A stretch of DNA of 64,000 bases from Photorhabdus laumondii subsp. laumondii (GCF_003343245.1 NZ_CP024901.1:2294001-2358000), one strand, 5' to 3'. Shown: positions 38,883 to 48,861, counted from the stretch's first letter. Notes: a model not told the origin generated them from the sequence alone. Numbers and translations are program-made.

Positions 38883-38924
38883 TTTTTAATATTCCTTTTT
38901 TACTTTATAAATTAATTTAAGAAA

Positions 38925-40163
38925 TTATTTAGAACGTTTTTTATATTCCGCCAATGCTTCATCAAAAATTTTAACCAATTTTTCAGCAGAACCTTGAACT
39001 TCTTTCCAGGGGCTAATAGCTTGTTTAAATGTTTCCTCAAACATTAAAAGCATCGATGCATTATCAATTTCAGCAAACGACTTTTTGGAGAGATTAATTT
39101 GCTCTAGCATTGTACTCCACATGACATCCAAGTGTTTTAGGGCAACTTCTGCATCTTGCATACAGGAACGAATATTAAGGAAGTGTAAGGATAAATTTTG
39201 GAGTGCCGTTTGTAATGCGCTTGCACCTTTAATTTGCTCTTGTAACTCTTTGACTTTCTCAATCAATTCATTTTTCTGTTTACGCGCATTTTCTGCTTTA
39301 GGACCAAAAATACTACCGGTAATCACCACGCCAATAACACTAATCGCGCCAGACAATGACAATTTAACATATTGATCATAGTCTTTTTGGAGTTGCTCAA
39401 TATCTCTTTTTTTCTCATTGATCTCATCTTGCAGCTCTTTGACAGTTGTAGAAAGATTATTATCATCCATCAGTTTTTTCTTGGTATCAACCTGTGGCAG
39501 TAATCCATCAGCTGTTTTGCCATCTGATAAAGTTCCACCAAACAGTGTGATTTTAAAGTCGGTTATTGCATCTTTAACTTGCTGGCTATTCTCCCTATAT
39601 CCTTTTACATCTTTCTCCATGCTTTCTAGGATACTTTTCAATCCGACTGCTACTTTTTTATCAACATCGGTATAAGTTATTTTGAATAATTGCTCATTGG
39701 TTGGTTTGCGATTATTGTATGTGTTTTTTAATGTTTCTATACTGTCTGTAATCGGCATTTTTTCAATGATTTTGATTATTGACTCTCCCTTTTGGGTAAT
39801 TTGTTTTCCTGCATTTTCCAGATCGATACTCTGCTGTTGGACTTTATCTTCTACCTTACTCCAGCTAAGCGCATGGTTATGAATTTCTTCAAATAAAGTC
39901 TTAATATTTTCAGGTTTCAAACCCTCAATATTAGTATCATTGTAATGAATATATTCCTTTACCGTCGGCAAAGTAAAAGGAAGTTCCAAGCCATTTTTAA
40001 CATATAATTTGATATTAATGAGGTCTTCTTTAGTAAAGATTCCCGCTGAACGGGCTGCTCCTTGCACTTGGCCGGTTAATATATTTAAAGTGGCAGCGGG
40101 AACTTCTGAGTTAGGTAATTTATTTTCTTCTAAAGATTGATTTAATAACATATTGTTATCCAT
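38925..40163 (-). CDS. xaxA: Binary alpha-pore-forming cytotoxin subunit XaxA-like
   Basis: 412 residues, helical, with one hydrophobic helix (LSLSGAISVIGVVITGSIFG, about residues 266-285) that is expected to be the membrane-inserting element. It resembles XaxA/PaxA. Seen: the AARSAGIFTKEDLINIKLYVKNGLELPF region near the N-terminus and two long coiled coils either side of the hydrophobic helix. It precedes xaxB. The pair stands between two transposase remnants, which suggests acquisition by transfer. Confidence 0.88.
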   Translation of the reverse strand: MDNNMLLNQSLEENKLPNSEVPAATLNILTGQVQGAARSAGIFTKEDLINIKLYVKNGLELPFTLPTVKEYIHYNDTNIEGLKPENIKTLFEEIHNHALSWSKVEDKVQQQSIDLENAGKQITQKGESIIKIIEKMPITDSIETLKNTYNNRKPTNEQLFKITYTDVDKKVAVGLKSILESMEKDVKGYRENSQQVKDAITDFKITLFGGTLSDGKTADGLLPQVDTKKKLMDDNNLSTTVKELQDEINEKKRDIEQLQKDYDQYVKLSLSGAISVIGVVITGSIFGPKAENARKQKNELIEKVKELQEQIKGASALQTALQNLSLHFLNIRSCMQDAEVALKHLDVMWSTMLEQINLSKKSFAEIDNASMLLMFEETFKQAISPWKEVQGSAEKLVKIFDEALAEYKKRSK

Positions 40164-40452
40164 TAGTTATGGTGATTTATTAAATTAAATTTAACTATAT
40201 ATTTAATGTTATGAAAACCTTTTTATTTAATTACAATTAAAATATGTTTGCTTACATGGACTTTAATGACAAAAGTAAATATTTTAATCTAAAAATTTAG
40301 TTTAGTTTATTATTTTATTTATTTAAAGAAAATACTTATGAACTGAAATTTGACTTTAATAAAATTAAAATAAAAAAGTTTAATAATATGGTTATGTATT
40401 TAAAAGTTAGATTGCCTATCAAATGTAATATTCGTGTTCAATAAAAGTCCCT
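40164..40452. other. Very AT-rich leader of xaxA
   Basis: About 290 bp, nearly all A and T, with no frame of note. It must contain the xaxAB promoter. The composition differs from the neighbouring core genes and fits horizontally acquired DNA. Confidence 0.45.
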
Positions 40453-40734
40453 ATGACCTTATCGTGCATTTGGAATGGCTCATCATTTTTCGGTTCAGCC
40501 TTTTTACGTGAACACGGTCAGGCTATTGATGTCGAACTGTTACAATGCCTGTCCCCGCTGGGATGGGAGCACATCAATCTGACTGGTGATGACCTCTGGC
40601 GCAGTAGCGCCAAAAATGTTTTTGTTATTCATGGTGTTGATAAGAATAGTGCACCAGATTTCTTTAAAGGGATGGAAGAAAAAGACGAAGGTGAGCACAA
40701 CCGATCCGGAAAGTGGGTTTATGCATCGCATTAG
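40453..40734 (+). pseudogene. Tn3-family transposase C-terminal remnant
   Basis: A 93-codon frame whose residues about 17-53 read [18 protein letters not shown] then [18 protein letters not shown], the characteristic end of Tn3-type transposases ([18 protein letters not shown]). The parent protein is near 1000 residues, so only a scrap is left, and the sequence after it ([18 protein letters not shown]) is unrelated. No transposon ends or resolvase seen. It marks the left flank of the xaxAB segment on the other side from the IS982 remnant. Confidence 0.7.
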
Positions 40735-40791
40735 TAAAACTTATCTCCAGCGTCTGGCGCGTTAGCTCAGTCTCTTCGCCTTGGTATCATG

Positions 40792-41391
40792 TTAATCTTT
40801 CAGTTTTTTAGCGATCTTTGCTACATGCTCACCTTGATAACGGGCGATCTTCAATTCATTTTCGTTGGGGATGCGTGAACCATCACCGTCAGCAATAGTA
40901 CTGGCGCCGTAGGGGGTTCCTCCCTGCATCTGAGAAATATCGCCAATTTCAGGAATACCGTAACCAATTGGTACAATAATAAAGCCGTGGTGAGCGAGCG
41001 TTGTCCAGGTTGAAGTAATCGTCATCTCCTGACCACCACCAACGCCTGTGGAAGTGAAGACGCTAGCGACTTTGCCGTACAGTTTACCTTCGGCCCACAG
41101 GCCACCGGTCTGATCTAGAAAGTTTCTCATTTGGCCGGCCATATTACCAAAGCGGGTTGGGGTGCCGATAATTATGGCATCATAATCAACCAGCTCTTGT
41201 ACGGATGCAACCGGAGCAGATTGATCTACTTTACCACCTGCTTTGGTAAATGCTTCTGGTGGAATGGTTTCTGGTACGCGTTTAATCGTGACTTCTACGT
41301 CAGCGACTTTTTTAGCGCCTTCTGCCACTGCGGATGCCAGCGCTTCAATATGACCGTACATGGAATAATAAAGCACAAGAATTTTTGTCAT
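40792..41391 (-). CDS. wrbA: NAD(P)H:quinone oxidoreductase WrbA
   Basis: 199 residues, the family length. WrbA is a tetrameric FMN flavodoxin-like enzyme that reduces quinones by two electrons. Seen: flavodoxin phosphate loop [54 protein letters not shown] and [14 protein letters not shown], all conserved. Single gene; an ERIC lies 74 bp upstream. Confidence 0.96.
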   Translation of the reverse strand: MTKILVLYYSMYGHIEALASAVAEGAKKVADVEVTIKRVPETIPPEAFTKAGGKVDQSAPVASVQELVDYDAIIIGTPTRFGNMAGQMRNFLDQTGGLWAEGKLYGKVASVFTSTGVGGGQEMTITSTWTTLAHHGFIIVPIGYGIPEIGDISQMQGGTPYGASTIADGDGSRIPNENELKIARYQGEHVAKIAKKLKD

Positions 41392-41464
41392 ATTACTTTC
41401 TCCTACAAGGTTAAAAAGTGGCTGCGAAGTTTACAATAATAGCAGCCTGTTATTTAAATTCATC

Positions 41465-41591
41465 AATACCCTTCATCTTTCAAGTTGCTTCTTTGTTGGC
41501 TGCACTCACTCACCCCGGTCACATCGTTATCTATGCTCCCGGGGATTCGCTCCCTTGCCGTCGCGATCCATCTTGAAATCCATTGGGTAAA
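41465..41591 (-). repeat. ERIC element
   Basis: Full 127-bp copy upstream of wrbA. Its ends are slightly eroded (AATACCC and GGGTAAA instead of TATACCC and GGGTATA). Confidence 0.92.
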
Positions 41592-41710
41592 TATTATTGA
41601 TGGAATGAGGTGAAATGCTCACGTTATGAAAATTGCCTAATGCTTTTGTAAGGAAGATTTTCTTAACCGATGGAGTTAAGTGTAGTGGTAATTTTTCAGC
41701 TTGCAGCAAT

Positions 41711-41744
41711 AAAAAAGACCTGTGGAGTATTATTCCAACAGGTC
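41711..41744 (-). terminator. Terminator of cycA
   Basis: On the minus strand GACCTGT, inner TGGA/TCCA pairing, ACAGGTC, then TTTTTT. It lies 27 bp past the cycA stop. Confidence 0.85.
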
Positions 41745-41770
41745 ATATAGATATTAAAGATTTGAATAAG

Positions 41771-43192
41771 TTAGCTGTACAAACGTGTTCTACGTTTTTT
41801 TACAATTTGAAAACCGATAATTAAGATCAGAAACCAAACAGGCGTGATGATTAATGCCTGGCGGGTATCATCCCGTAAAGTGAGTAAGATCAGAACAAAT
41901 GCAAAAAATGTCAGACAGACCCATGACATGATAATACCCAATGGCATTTTATAGGTTGAAGCCTTATGTAATGCCGGGCGACGTTTTCGGTAAACCAAAT
42001 ATGAGCATAGGATCATGCTCCAAATAAACATAAACAGAATGGCTGAAACGGTAGTTACTAGGGTAAATACATGCATAACATCAGGAATTAAATAAATCAG
42101 CACCACACCACAGGATAAACATAAACAGGTGAAGATTAACCCCGATGCAGGTACAGAACGGCGTGAAAGGCGGCTGAATTGCTGTGGTGCATCACCTTCT
42201 TTTGCTAACCCAAATAGCATGCGGCTGGTGGAGAAAACTCCGCTGTTGGCTGAAGAGGCGGCAGAGGTTAATACCACAAAGTTCACGATACTGGCGGCGG
42301 CGGGTAAACCGATTAGAACAAACAGCTCAACAAAAGGGCTTTTGTCTGCAATGATTGAACGCCACGGTGTGACTGACATAATAATTATCAGCGCCAGCAC
42401 GTAGAAGGTGATAATACGAATCGGGATGGCATTAATAGCTCTGGGAAGCGATTTCATTGGATCTTTAGTTTCTGCGGCTGCCGTGCCGACTAATTCAATG
42501 CCCACAAAGGCAAATATAGCTATCTGAAATCCGGCAAAAAATCCGCTTAACCCTTTGGGAAAGAATCCACCATCATTCCATATATTTGCCAGTGAAGCGG
42601 TATGACCGGCTGGAGATTGAAAATGCATGCCAATTAGAACAGCACCTGTTGCGATTAAAGCGATAATGGCAACGATCTTTATCATGGCGAACCAGAATTC
42701 CATTTCCCCGAATAATTTCACTGTAGCCAAATTAAGGGAGAGCAGTAGTGAAACACAGAGTAGGGAAGTAATCCATTGTGGAAAGTCTGGTTGCCAATAG
42801 CTGATATAGGAAGTGATTGCGACTACATCGGCGATACCGGTAATGACCCAACAGAACCAGTAAGTCCAGCCGACGAAAAAACCTGCCCAAGGACCGAGCA
42901 AATCGGCGGAGAAATCACTGAATGATTTATAATTCAGGTTCGAAAGCAGTAGTTCTCCCATTGCGCGCATCACGAAGAACAGCATGAAACCGATAATCAT
43001 ATAAACGAATATGATCGATGGTCCGGCGAGAGAGATTGTTTTCCCTGATCCCATAAACAGACCCGTGCCAATGGCACCGCCAATAGCAATAAGTTGTATA
43101 TGCCGGTTGCTTAGATTGCGTTGCAACTGCGTTTCCCCGGTTTTAGTGGAAAGCGAAGTGTGTATATTTTCTGCCATAGTAATAGTGTCCAA
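41771..43192 (-). CDS. cycA: D-serine/D-alanine/glycine transporter CycA
   Basis: 473 residues, APC superfamily, 12 membrane helices. Seen: LQRNLSNRHIQLIAIGGAIGTGLFMGSGKTISLAGPSI, nearly identical to E. coli CycA, and KPHLxKxSxYKMPLG-like C-terminus. It is a proton-driven inner-membrane importer. The start could instead be a Met five codons in (MAENIHTS). Its presence a few kilobases from dsdCXA makes this a D-serine uptake and degradation region. Confidence 0.94.
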   Translation of the reverse strand: MDTITMAENIHTSLSTKTGETQLQRNLSNRHIQLIAIGGAIGTGLFMGSGKTISLAGPSIIFVYMIIGFMLFFVMRAMGELLLSNLNYKSFSDFSADLLGPWAGFFVGWTYWFCWVITGIADVVAITSYISYWQPDFPQWITSLLCVSLLLSLNLATVKLFGEMEFWFAMIKIVAIIALIATGAVLIGMHFQSPAGHTASLANIWNDGGFFPKGLSGFFAGFQIAIFAFVGIELVGTAAAETKDPMKSLPRAINAIPIRIITFYVLALIIIMSVTPWRSIIADKSPFVELFVLIGLPAAASIVNFVVLTSAASSANSGVFSTSRMLFGLAKEGDAPQQFSRLSRRSVPASGLIFTCLCLSCGVVLIYLIPDVMHVFTLVTTVSAILFMFIWSMILCSYLVYRKRRPALHKASTYKMPLGIIMSWVCLTFFAFVLILLTLRDDTRQALIITPVWFLILIIGFQIVKKRRTRLYS

Positions 43193-43428
43193 TATTTTCT
43201 TAGGTAAATTGTTACGGCTCTTTAAGTGGCCTTATATATGATGATGTTTGCAAAAAATATTGTGACACAGATTACTATAGTAATAACAGCCTGATCTCAC
43301 TTTAAAAACAAATTGGTTACAATTTAACTTGTTAATGCTGTTGGAATTGGGTATGAATTCTCCGCCGAGAAAAAAATAGCCATAATATATTGACGACAGC
43401 TTTGTATCGGGGAATAATTGTCCATATT

Positions 43429-43504
43429 GGGTTGTTAGCTCAGTCGGCAGAGCAGTTGACTCTTAATCAATTGGCCCGGGGTTCGAGCCCCCGACAACCC
43501 ACCA
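43429..43504 (+). tRNA. tRNA-Lys (anticodon CTT)
   Basis: 76 nt with encoded CCA. Acceptor GGGTTGT/ACAACCC, D-loop AGCTCAGTCGGCAGAGC, anticodon loop CTCTTAA giving CTT, and T arm CGGGG-TTCGAGC-CCCCG. Accessory genes (tail fibre, Ail-like protein) follow it, as is common at tRNA sites. The region 43505-43704 after it holds nothing else I can call. Confidence 0.96.
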
Positions 43505-43704
43505 ATTAAATGAATGAGTTGTAAATATTTCACTGACAACTTATTTTTCTATGTAACTTATTCATGTCATAATCTCTGATTTAATATTCTTTGCATGCTC
43601 TTAAGATGATTTGGTGATAAATACACATATCTTCTGAATTTCTCTTACAGTGGTTGTTTCTTGTCATATCATACAGGTAATAGCTCTTGCATTTGAAGTC
43701 TGTA

Positions 43705-43831
43705 TATACCTGTTATCTTTCAAGTTGCCTCTTTGTTGGCTGCATTCGCTCACCCCGGTCACATCGTTATCTATGCTCCCGGGGGTTCACTTCCTTGCCG
43801 TCACGATGCATCTTGAAATCTTTAGGGTATA
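43705..43831 (-). repeat. ERIC element, left copy flanking the tail-fibre gene
   Basis: Full 127-bp copy. It shares rare variants (GGGGGTTCACTTCC in the middle, CTTTAGGGTATAAAT at the end) only with the copy at 44766, so the two are sister copies. Confidence 0.93.
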
Positions 43832-43889
43832 AATCATCGGTAACTTTCAATTTTGTAATTCAGTCTTGAGCTAGTACACATCTATTTCC

Positions 43890-44735
43890 TTACCATCCAA
43901 TAGCAAACCAAAAAACTTTAGCTGATTGATCATTTGAAGCTTGATCAAGAGTTAATTTAAATCTCGCATTATCCATAATTTTAAAATATGCGGAAATGAC
44001 ACCAGCTTCTATCTTATGATGATCGGGTGTTGCTACTCCGATAGCACAAGTAGAGGGAAATACAATAGGGAAATAATAAATATTAGATGTTTCATCAATT
44101 TCCTCAGGAGATTGTCCCCATTGATAAATTAGCCCAGTATCACCACACCGCCACCAACCATTTGTAGTTCTTAAAGAAGCCGTGTTTCTACTACCATAAT
44201 TACCACGTGGTTGGTATTTCTCGTCTGATTCTGATTTATCGTAACTTCCTACATCCCCGGCAGTTAGGTTAATATCGCTGGATAACACCTTCCCATTGAC
44301 TTTACGAGTATTGGGTACTTTACCATTAATATTTTCATTCAATGAATTTATGATATTCTGAGCAAATTTTTGCGTAACAGCTAATGTATCATCATTACCC
44401 ACAACATTTGTAAGCTGGACAACGCCTTTTTGGGTTAATGAGGCATTTGGTATTGCTGTTGTGACTTTTTGTTCTAATGCTTTATGTAATTGTGTAGTAA
44501 GTTTAGTTATATTTCCATCATCCAGAATATCATTGTTAGATTGTGTTGCGATAAAATTAGCTACCACAGATGATATCGTCGAAGACTGGCGTAATACTTT
44601 ATTTAACAAGTGAGTGGGAACATTATCTGGTTGAAATCCGGTATTCAAATTCAGACTTTCTTCATATCTTTCTTGGCTCACTACATTAGCATTGTTATCA
44701 ATAGAAAACGCCTTAAAATCATTTTTCTGGCTCAT
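43890..44735 (-). CDS. Orphan phage-type tail fibre protein
   Basis: 281 residues. Seen: an N-terminal segment typical of Photorhabdus/Xenorhabdus fibres (NTGFQPDNVPTHLLNKVLRQSSTISSVVANFIA), a tail-fibre repeat (PNASLTQKGVVQLTN), the NGKVLSSDINLTAGDVGSYDK collar, and a gp53-like C-terminal receptor-binding domain (GLIYQWGQ ... FPIVFPSTCAIGV ... FWFAIGW). It should bind a surface receptor as part of a phage or phage-tail particle. No other tail genes are near; it is bracketed by sister ERICs and near a tRNA, so it is probably a stranded cassette. Confidence 0.85.
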   Translation of the reverse strand: MSQKNDFKAFSIDNNANVVSQERYEESLNLNTGFQPDNVPTHLLNKVLRQSSTISSVVANFIATQSNNDILDDGNITKLTTQLHKALEQKVTTAIPNASLTQKGVVQLTNVVGNDDTLAVTQKFAQNIINSLNENINGKVPNTRKVNGKVLSSDINLTAGDVGSYDKSESDEKYQPRGNYGSRNTASLRTTNGWWRCGDTGLIYQWGQSPEEIDETSNIYYFPIVFPSTCAIGVATPDHHKIEAGVISAYFKIMDNARFKLTLDQASNDQSAKVFWFAIGW

Positions 44736-44765
44736 ATATATTCCTTAAATAATGTTGATTTATAA

Positions 44766-44892
44766 TATACTCGTTATCTTTCAAGTTGCCTCTTTGTTGG
44801 CTGCACTCGTTCACCCCGGTCACATCGTTATCTATGCTCCCGGGGGTTCACTTCCTTGCCGTCGCGATGCATCTTGAAATCTTTAGGGTATA
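44766..44892 (-). repeat. ERIC element, right copy flanking the tail-fibre gene
   Basis: Full 127-bp copy, same orientation as and sister to the copy at 43705, 1061 bp away start to start. The following 275 bp to 45168 is AT-rich with no gene. Confidence 0.93.
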
Positions 44893-45168
44893 AATATATT
44901 AAATTGTTGTATAAATGATTTCTTGTCATTTGTATCAACCATAGTCTAGTTCAGATAAAGAATAATGATATGTTTTTATTAGATCAGAAGATTAACTGTT
45001 TTTATATTGTTGATGGAAATAAAAAATCAAAAGTATTGTAAATAAAAATATATTTGAATAATATATATTCAACGTTTGGAAATTATTTTTCTTTCATCTA
45101 TTCAATTTTTTATGATAATATTCAATGGATTTATTATAAATAGTTATGGCGATTTAATATTTAGACAA

Positions 45169-45212
45169 ATCACCAAGGTTGTCAATCGAATAAAATATTC
45201 AACCTTGGTGAT
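45169..45212. terminator. Long hairpin downstream of the Ail-like gene
   Basis: A perfect 13-bp stem ATCACCAAGGTTG / CAACCTTGGTGAT with an 18-nt loop. There is no clear T-run, so termination is likely but not certain. An ERIC separates it from the end of the Ail-like gene it may once have followed directly. Confidence 0.6.
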
Positions 45213-45230
45213 GATACATTGCTCATTGAT

Positions 45231-45358
45231 TATATCCGTTATCTTTCAAGTTGCCTCCTTTGTTGGCTGCACTCGCTCACCCCGGTCACATCGTTATCTA
45301 TGCTCCCGGGGATTCACTCCCTTGCCGTCGCGATCCATCTTGAAATCCATTGGGTAAA
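45231..45358 (-). repeat. ERIC element abutting the Ail-like stop codon
   Basis: 128 bp, with one extra C in the GCCTCCTTT arm. Its end lies 2 bp from the stop codon of the gene at 45360. Confidence 0.93.
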
Positions 45359-45359
45359 G

Positions 45360-45908
45360 TTAGAAACGATAGCCGACAGTTATATTAAAACCGTTAGTAG
45401 ATAAATGATCTTTCTCGTTTCCGTCTTTAATACTAAAACGGCTACCTTCATAACCGGCAGTAATTGAGGTATTGGTTGTTGGGTTGATAATAAAGCCCGC
45501 TCCCCAACCTAAAGTGTTTTTGCTTGTTGATTCCTTCTCGATATATCCACCACTATAGTGGGCAGTAGATTTATCATTTATTCTGGATAGCCCGAGTTGC
45601 CCATATAAACTAATGTAGTCATTAATTCTATAGGTTGGGCCAATCATTACAGAATAGTACTTCAAGTCCTCCCCTGTGTAATATTTTGTCTCTTTTTCAT
45701 CTCCTTTAGCAAAGGTAAATGATGATAATAGCCCCCATTGATCATCAAGTTCATATCGATAACTCAATGTTGCACCATTTAGTGCACTTACATCTTGTGG
45801 TTTCACGTAGGCGTATCCGATTGAAGCTGTATGTTGTTCTGCTTGAGCAGGTAAAGTTATCGCAGATACAGAAAAGATAACTCCACAGCTTAATAACAAT
45901 TTTTGCAT
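45360..45908 (-). CDS. Ail/OmpX-family outer membrane protein
   Basis: 182 residues. Signal peptide MQKLLLSCGVIFSVSAITLPAQA with cleavage after residue 23. Then an eight-strand barrel pattern (TASIGYAYVKP, LSYRYELDDQWGLLSSFTF, YYSVMIGPTYRINDYISLYGQLGLS, GWGAGFIINPTTNTSITAGYEGS) ending in GYRF, with the terminal Phe needed for barrel assembly. Ail-like proteins give adhesion or serum/antimicrobial resistance. Likely monocistronic. The role is inferred from family. Confidence 0.9.
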   Translation of the reverse strand: MQKLLLSCGVIFSVSAITLPAQAEQHTASIGYAYVKPQDVSALNGATLSYRYELDDQWGLLSSFTFAKGDEKETKYYTGEDLKYYSVMIGPTYRINDYISLYGQLGLSRINDKSTAHYSGGYIEKESTSKNTLGWGAGFIINPTTNTSITAGYEGSRFSIKDGNEKDHLSTNGFNITVGYRF

Positions 45909-46089
45909 TTCATTACACTCTATATACTTCTAAAATAAACGACTTTATAACGCATTTAAACGATTTGCTTACTAGCAGTTGTGATGAATATCATAACTTA
46001 CACCATGAGTATATATTTTTTGATTAAATTTAGATGTTATTTTCAAATAATTACATTATTACTGATTTTTTAAGGACAGAAATAGTGAT

Positions 46090-46105
46090 AAAGATAACGG
46101 GTATA
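46090..46105 (+). repeat. ERIC terminal scrap
   Basis: Sixteen bases AAAGATAACGGGTATA identical to the end of full ERIC copies, with no ERIC body next to it. It could be a deletion remnant or chance. The rest of 45909-46148 is AT-rich leader of the Ail-like gene. Confidence 0.5.
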
Positions 46106-46148
46106 AATAATAGGATTGAAAGTACGGTAGAATCCGTTGCTAAATTCT

Positions 46149-46170
46149 GTGGCGACTAACATGTCGCCAC
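46149..46170. terminator. Hairpin downstream of dsdC
   Basis: A perfect 8-bp stem GTGGCGAC / GTCGCCAC with a 6-nt loop, 47 bp past the dsdC stop. No strong T-run. Confidence 0.55.
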
Positions 46171-46217
46171 TTAAAATAGAGCAGGTTTGTTATATCCGTT
46201 AATGGTTGGCTATATTT

Positions 46218-47156
46218 TTATTCGTCTATAGTTGATTTTAGCCATTGGATAAAGGCATTGACTTTCTCATTCTGTTGTTGAGGCAGGGTACAGGTATAGT
46301 AATATTGTTTACATAATACTTCAGTGTTGGGAAAGGGGGCGACTAATTCATTGTTTTCAATTTTTTCCCAAATCATATTTTTTCTTCCCATTGCAACACC
46401 TGCATGGTGTATTGCAGCAACGGCAGCTAAATCGGAACGATCGAAGACAATACACTTTTGTGATGGCTCCAGTGTAATGTCAAAGTGTTCTGCCCAAGTA
46501 TTCCACTCTTTGGTATCAGAGTCGTAACTCCATGCTTGTTTATCATGCAATAGTGTGCAGTATCGTAGATTGTCAATATTTCCCATTAGATCATGTTTTT
46601 CAGCATACTGCGGGCTACAGACCGGGGTAATATACTCACTCATCAGATATTGATGTGATAATTCATTGGATATAATATCATCAAAATAGATCGCAAGATC
46701 GATACCATAACCGCGGAAATTCACATTTTCATTACCGACTAAGATGTTCAGGTTAATGGATGGGTATAGCTGATTAAAATCAGCTAATTTAGGCACTAAC
46801 CAGCATTGGGTAAAGGTCGGGCGGGAGTAAATAGTCAGGTTACCCGATAACTCCTGATTTTTTATTTCCAGAATTTCCTGATTTAGGTGTTCCAGCGTTG
46901 ATTTAATTGTCCAAAATAAACGCTTTCCTTCACAAGTTAATTCAATTTTTCTGTGAAAACGCTGGAAAAGTTTGAATCCTAACTCTTGTTCCAGAGAACT
47001 GATTCGATGGCTGACCGCACTGGCAGTGATAGCTAATTCGTCAGCAGCCAGAACAAAAGAGCAGTGGCGAGCGGCTATCTCAAATGTATGCAGCTTTGAT
47101 AACTGGCTTCCATTGAGTAACTTATTTACAACCATGAAATTATCATCTGTGTACAT
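46218..47156 (-). CDS. dsdC: LysR-type D-serine regulator DsdC
   Basis: 312 residues. DsdC activates dsdXA in response to D-serine. Seen: N-terminal winged helix (LSKLHTFEIAARHCSFVLAADELAITASAVSHRISSLEQELGFKLFQRF) and a LysR effector domain (LTIYSRPTFTQCWLVPKLADF, GYGIDLAIYF). It is divergent from dsdX, 241 bp away, the conserved arrangement; the intergenic region should hold its binding sites. Confidence 0.93.
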   Translation of the reverse strand: MYTDDNFMVVNKLLNGSQLSKLHTFEIAARHCSFVLAADELAITASAVSHRISSLEQELGFKLFQRFHRKIELTCEGKRLFWTIKSTLEHLNQEILEIKNQELSGNLTIYSRPTFTQCWLVPKLADFNQLYPSINLNILVGNENVNFRGYGIDLAIYFDDIISNELSHQYLMSEYITPVCSPQYAEKHDLMGNIDNLRYCTLLHDKQAWSYDSDTKEWNTWAEHFDITLEPSQKCIVFDRSDLAAVAAIHHAGVAMGRKNMIWEKIENNELVAPFPNTEVLCKQYYYTCTLPQQQNEKVNAFIQWLKSTIDE

Positions 47157-47397
47157 ATTTATCGTGTTTCTAGTTCATCGACGACGGATAATATAACCGT
47201 ATCATTAAGGCGGTATGTTTCAGATAGTTTTAGTGATTTAAATCGCAAATAAAGTGAAAATTTTGATCGGTATCACTGAATTGGCTCAATCTGATTCATG
47301 CATGGCTATGTATTAATCATTTGTCAAAAATTGAATATTCATATTCAATAATGAAAATTCGCGTGACGAACAAAGGTTAACTGTGGGGAATGATTAA

Positions 47398-48735
47398 GTG
47401 GATTCACAACCTTGGGTGATTGGTACGTTACTCACAAGTATTGCGTTAATTGTATTTACGATAATTAAATTAAAAATTCACCCTTTTCTTGCTCTATTGT
47501 TAGCCAGTTTTTATGTCGGTGCCTTAATGGGAATGAACCCTGTTGAAATGGTGAACGCCATTCAAGGGGGAATCGGAGATACGCTAGGTTTTTTAGCCGT
47601 AGTGATTGGTCTGGGGACCATTCTTGGTAAGATGATGGAGATATCCGGCGCGGCAGAGCGGATTGGTATCACATTGCAAAAATGCCGATGGCTATCACCT
47701 GATATCATTATGGTACTGATTGGTTTGGTTTGTGGTATTACGCTGTTTGTTGAAGTCGGGGTGGTATTGTTAATTCCATTGGCATTTTCTATTGCCAGGA
47801 AAACCAATACATCATTGCTGAAATTAGCGATCCCATTATGTACAGCGTTGATGGCGGTTCACTGTATTATTCCTCCGCACCCGGCTGCATTATTTGTGAC
47901 GAATAAACTGGGTGCGGATATTGGCTCGGTGATTGTTTATGGGTTGATAGTTGGCCTGTTTGCCGCTTTGGTGGGGGGGCCATTATTTCTGAAATTTCTC
48001 GGTAGCCGTCTGCCTTTTAAATCGGTTCCGGCTGAATTTTCTGAAATTGCAGTTCGTCAAGAAGAGGATTTACCCTCTTTAGGCATGACATTGTTTACTG
48101 TGTTATTGCCAATTGGGTTAATGTTGACTAAAACGGCTGCTGAATTAAATATGGAAAAAGGTACCACGTTTTATACGGTGCTGGAATTTATTGGTAATCC
48201 TATTACAGCCATGTTCATTGCCGCGTTTGTTGCCTATTACACCTTGGGCATTAAGCAAAATATGGGAATGAGTACACTGTTGACGAAGACGGAAGATTGT
48301 TTCTCTTCTATCGCCAATATTTTATTAATTATCGGCGCGGGCGGGGCATTTAATAGTATTTTAAAAGTCAGTGGCCTTAGTGATACGTTGGCCGTTATTT
48401 TGTCGAGTCTGGATATGCACCCAATTCTTTTGTCTTGGTTGGTTGCCATTATTTTGCATGCGGCGGTTGGTTCAGCAACGGTCGCAATGATGGGGGCAAC
48501 AGCGATTGTTTCGCCTATGTTGCCGTTATATCCAGATATTAGCCCTGAAATCATTACATTGGCGATTGGTTCTGGTGCTATCGGCTGTACTATTGTGACG
48601 GATTCACTGTTTTGGTTGGTTAAGCAATATTGCGGAACAACGCTCAGTGAAACTTTTAAGTATTATACAACCGCAACATTTATTGCCTCTGTGGTTGCGT
48701 TGGTTGGGACGTTTCTTCTTTCTACCATCGTGTAG
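47398..48735 (+). CDS. dsdX: D-serine transporter DsdX
   Basis: 445 residues starting at a GTG with GGGGAA upstream. GntP-family permease with about 12 helices. Seen: GGIGDTLGFLAVVIGLGTILGKMME, HCIIPPHPAALFVTNKLGAD and HAAVGSATVAMMGATAIVSP, conserved in the family. It imports D-serine. In E. coli dsdA follows within a few bases; here the gap is 684 bp and contains three ERICs. Confidence 0.94.
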   Translation: MDSQPWVIGTLLTSIALIVFTIIKLKIHPFLALLLASFYVGALMGMNPVEMVNAIQGGIGDTLGFLAVVIGLGTILGKMMEISGAAERIGITLQKCRWLSPDIIMVLIGLVCGITLFVEVGVVLLIPLAFSIARKTNTSLLKLAIPLCTALMAVHCIIPPHPAALFVTNKLGADIGSVIVYGLIVGLFAALVGGPLFLKFLGSRLPFKSVPAEFSEIAVRQEEDLPSLGMTLFTVLLPIGLMLTKTAAELNMEKGTTFYTVLEFIGNPITAMFIAAFVAYYTLGIKQNMGMSTLLTKTEDCFSSIANILLIIGAGGAFNSILKVSGLSDTLAVILSSLDMHPILLSWLVAIILHAAVGSATVAMMGATAIVSPMLPLYPDISPEIITLAIGSGAIGCTIVTDSLFWLVKQYCGTTLSETFKYYTTATFIASVVALVGTFLLSTIV

Positions 48736-48861
48736 TGGCTACCATTATGTAATGGAAAGAAGTCATCGCTCAGCTTGAAAAATAAGAATAAGAAGTGCGA
48801 AGTGTCAATACCAGGGAAGCCTATAAAATAGGCAGATTTACATCTAAAATAATAAATAAGA

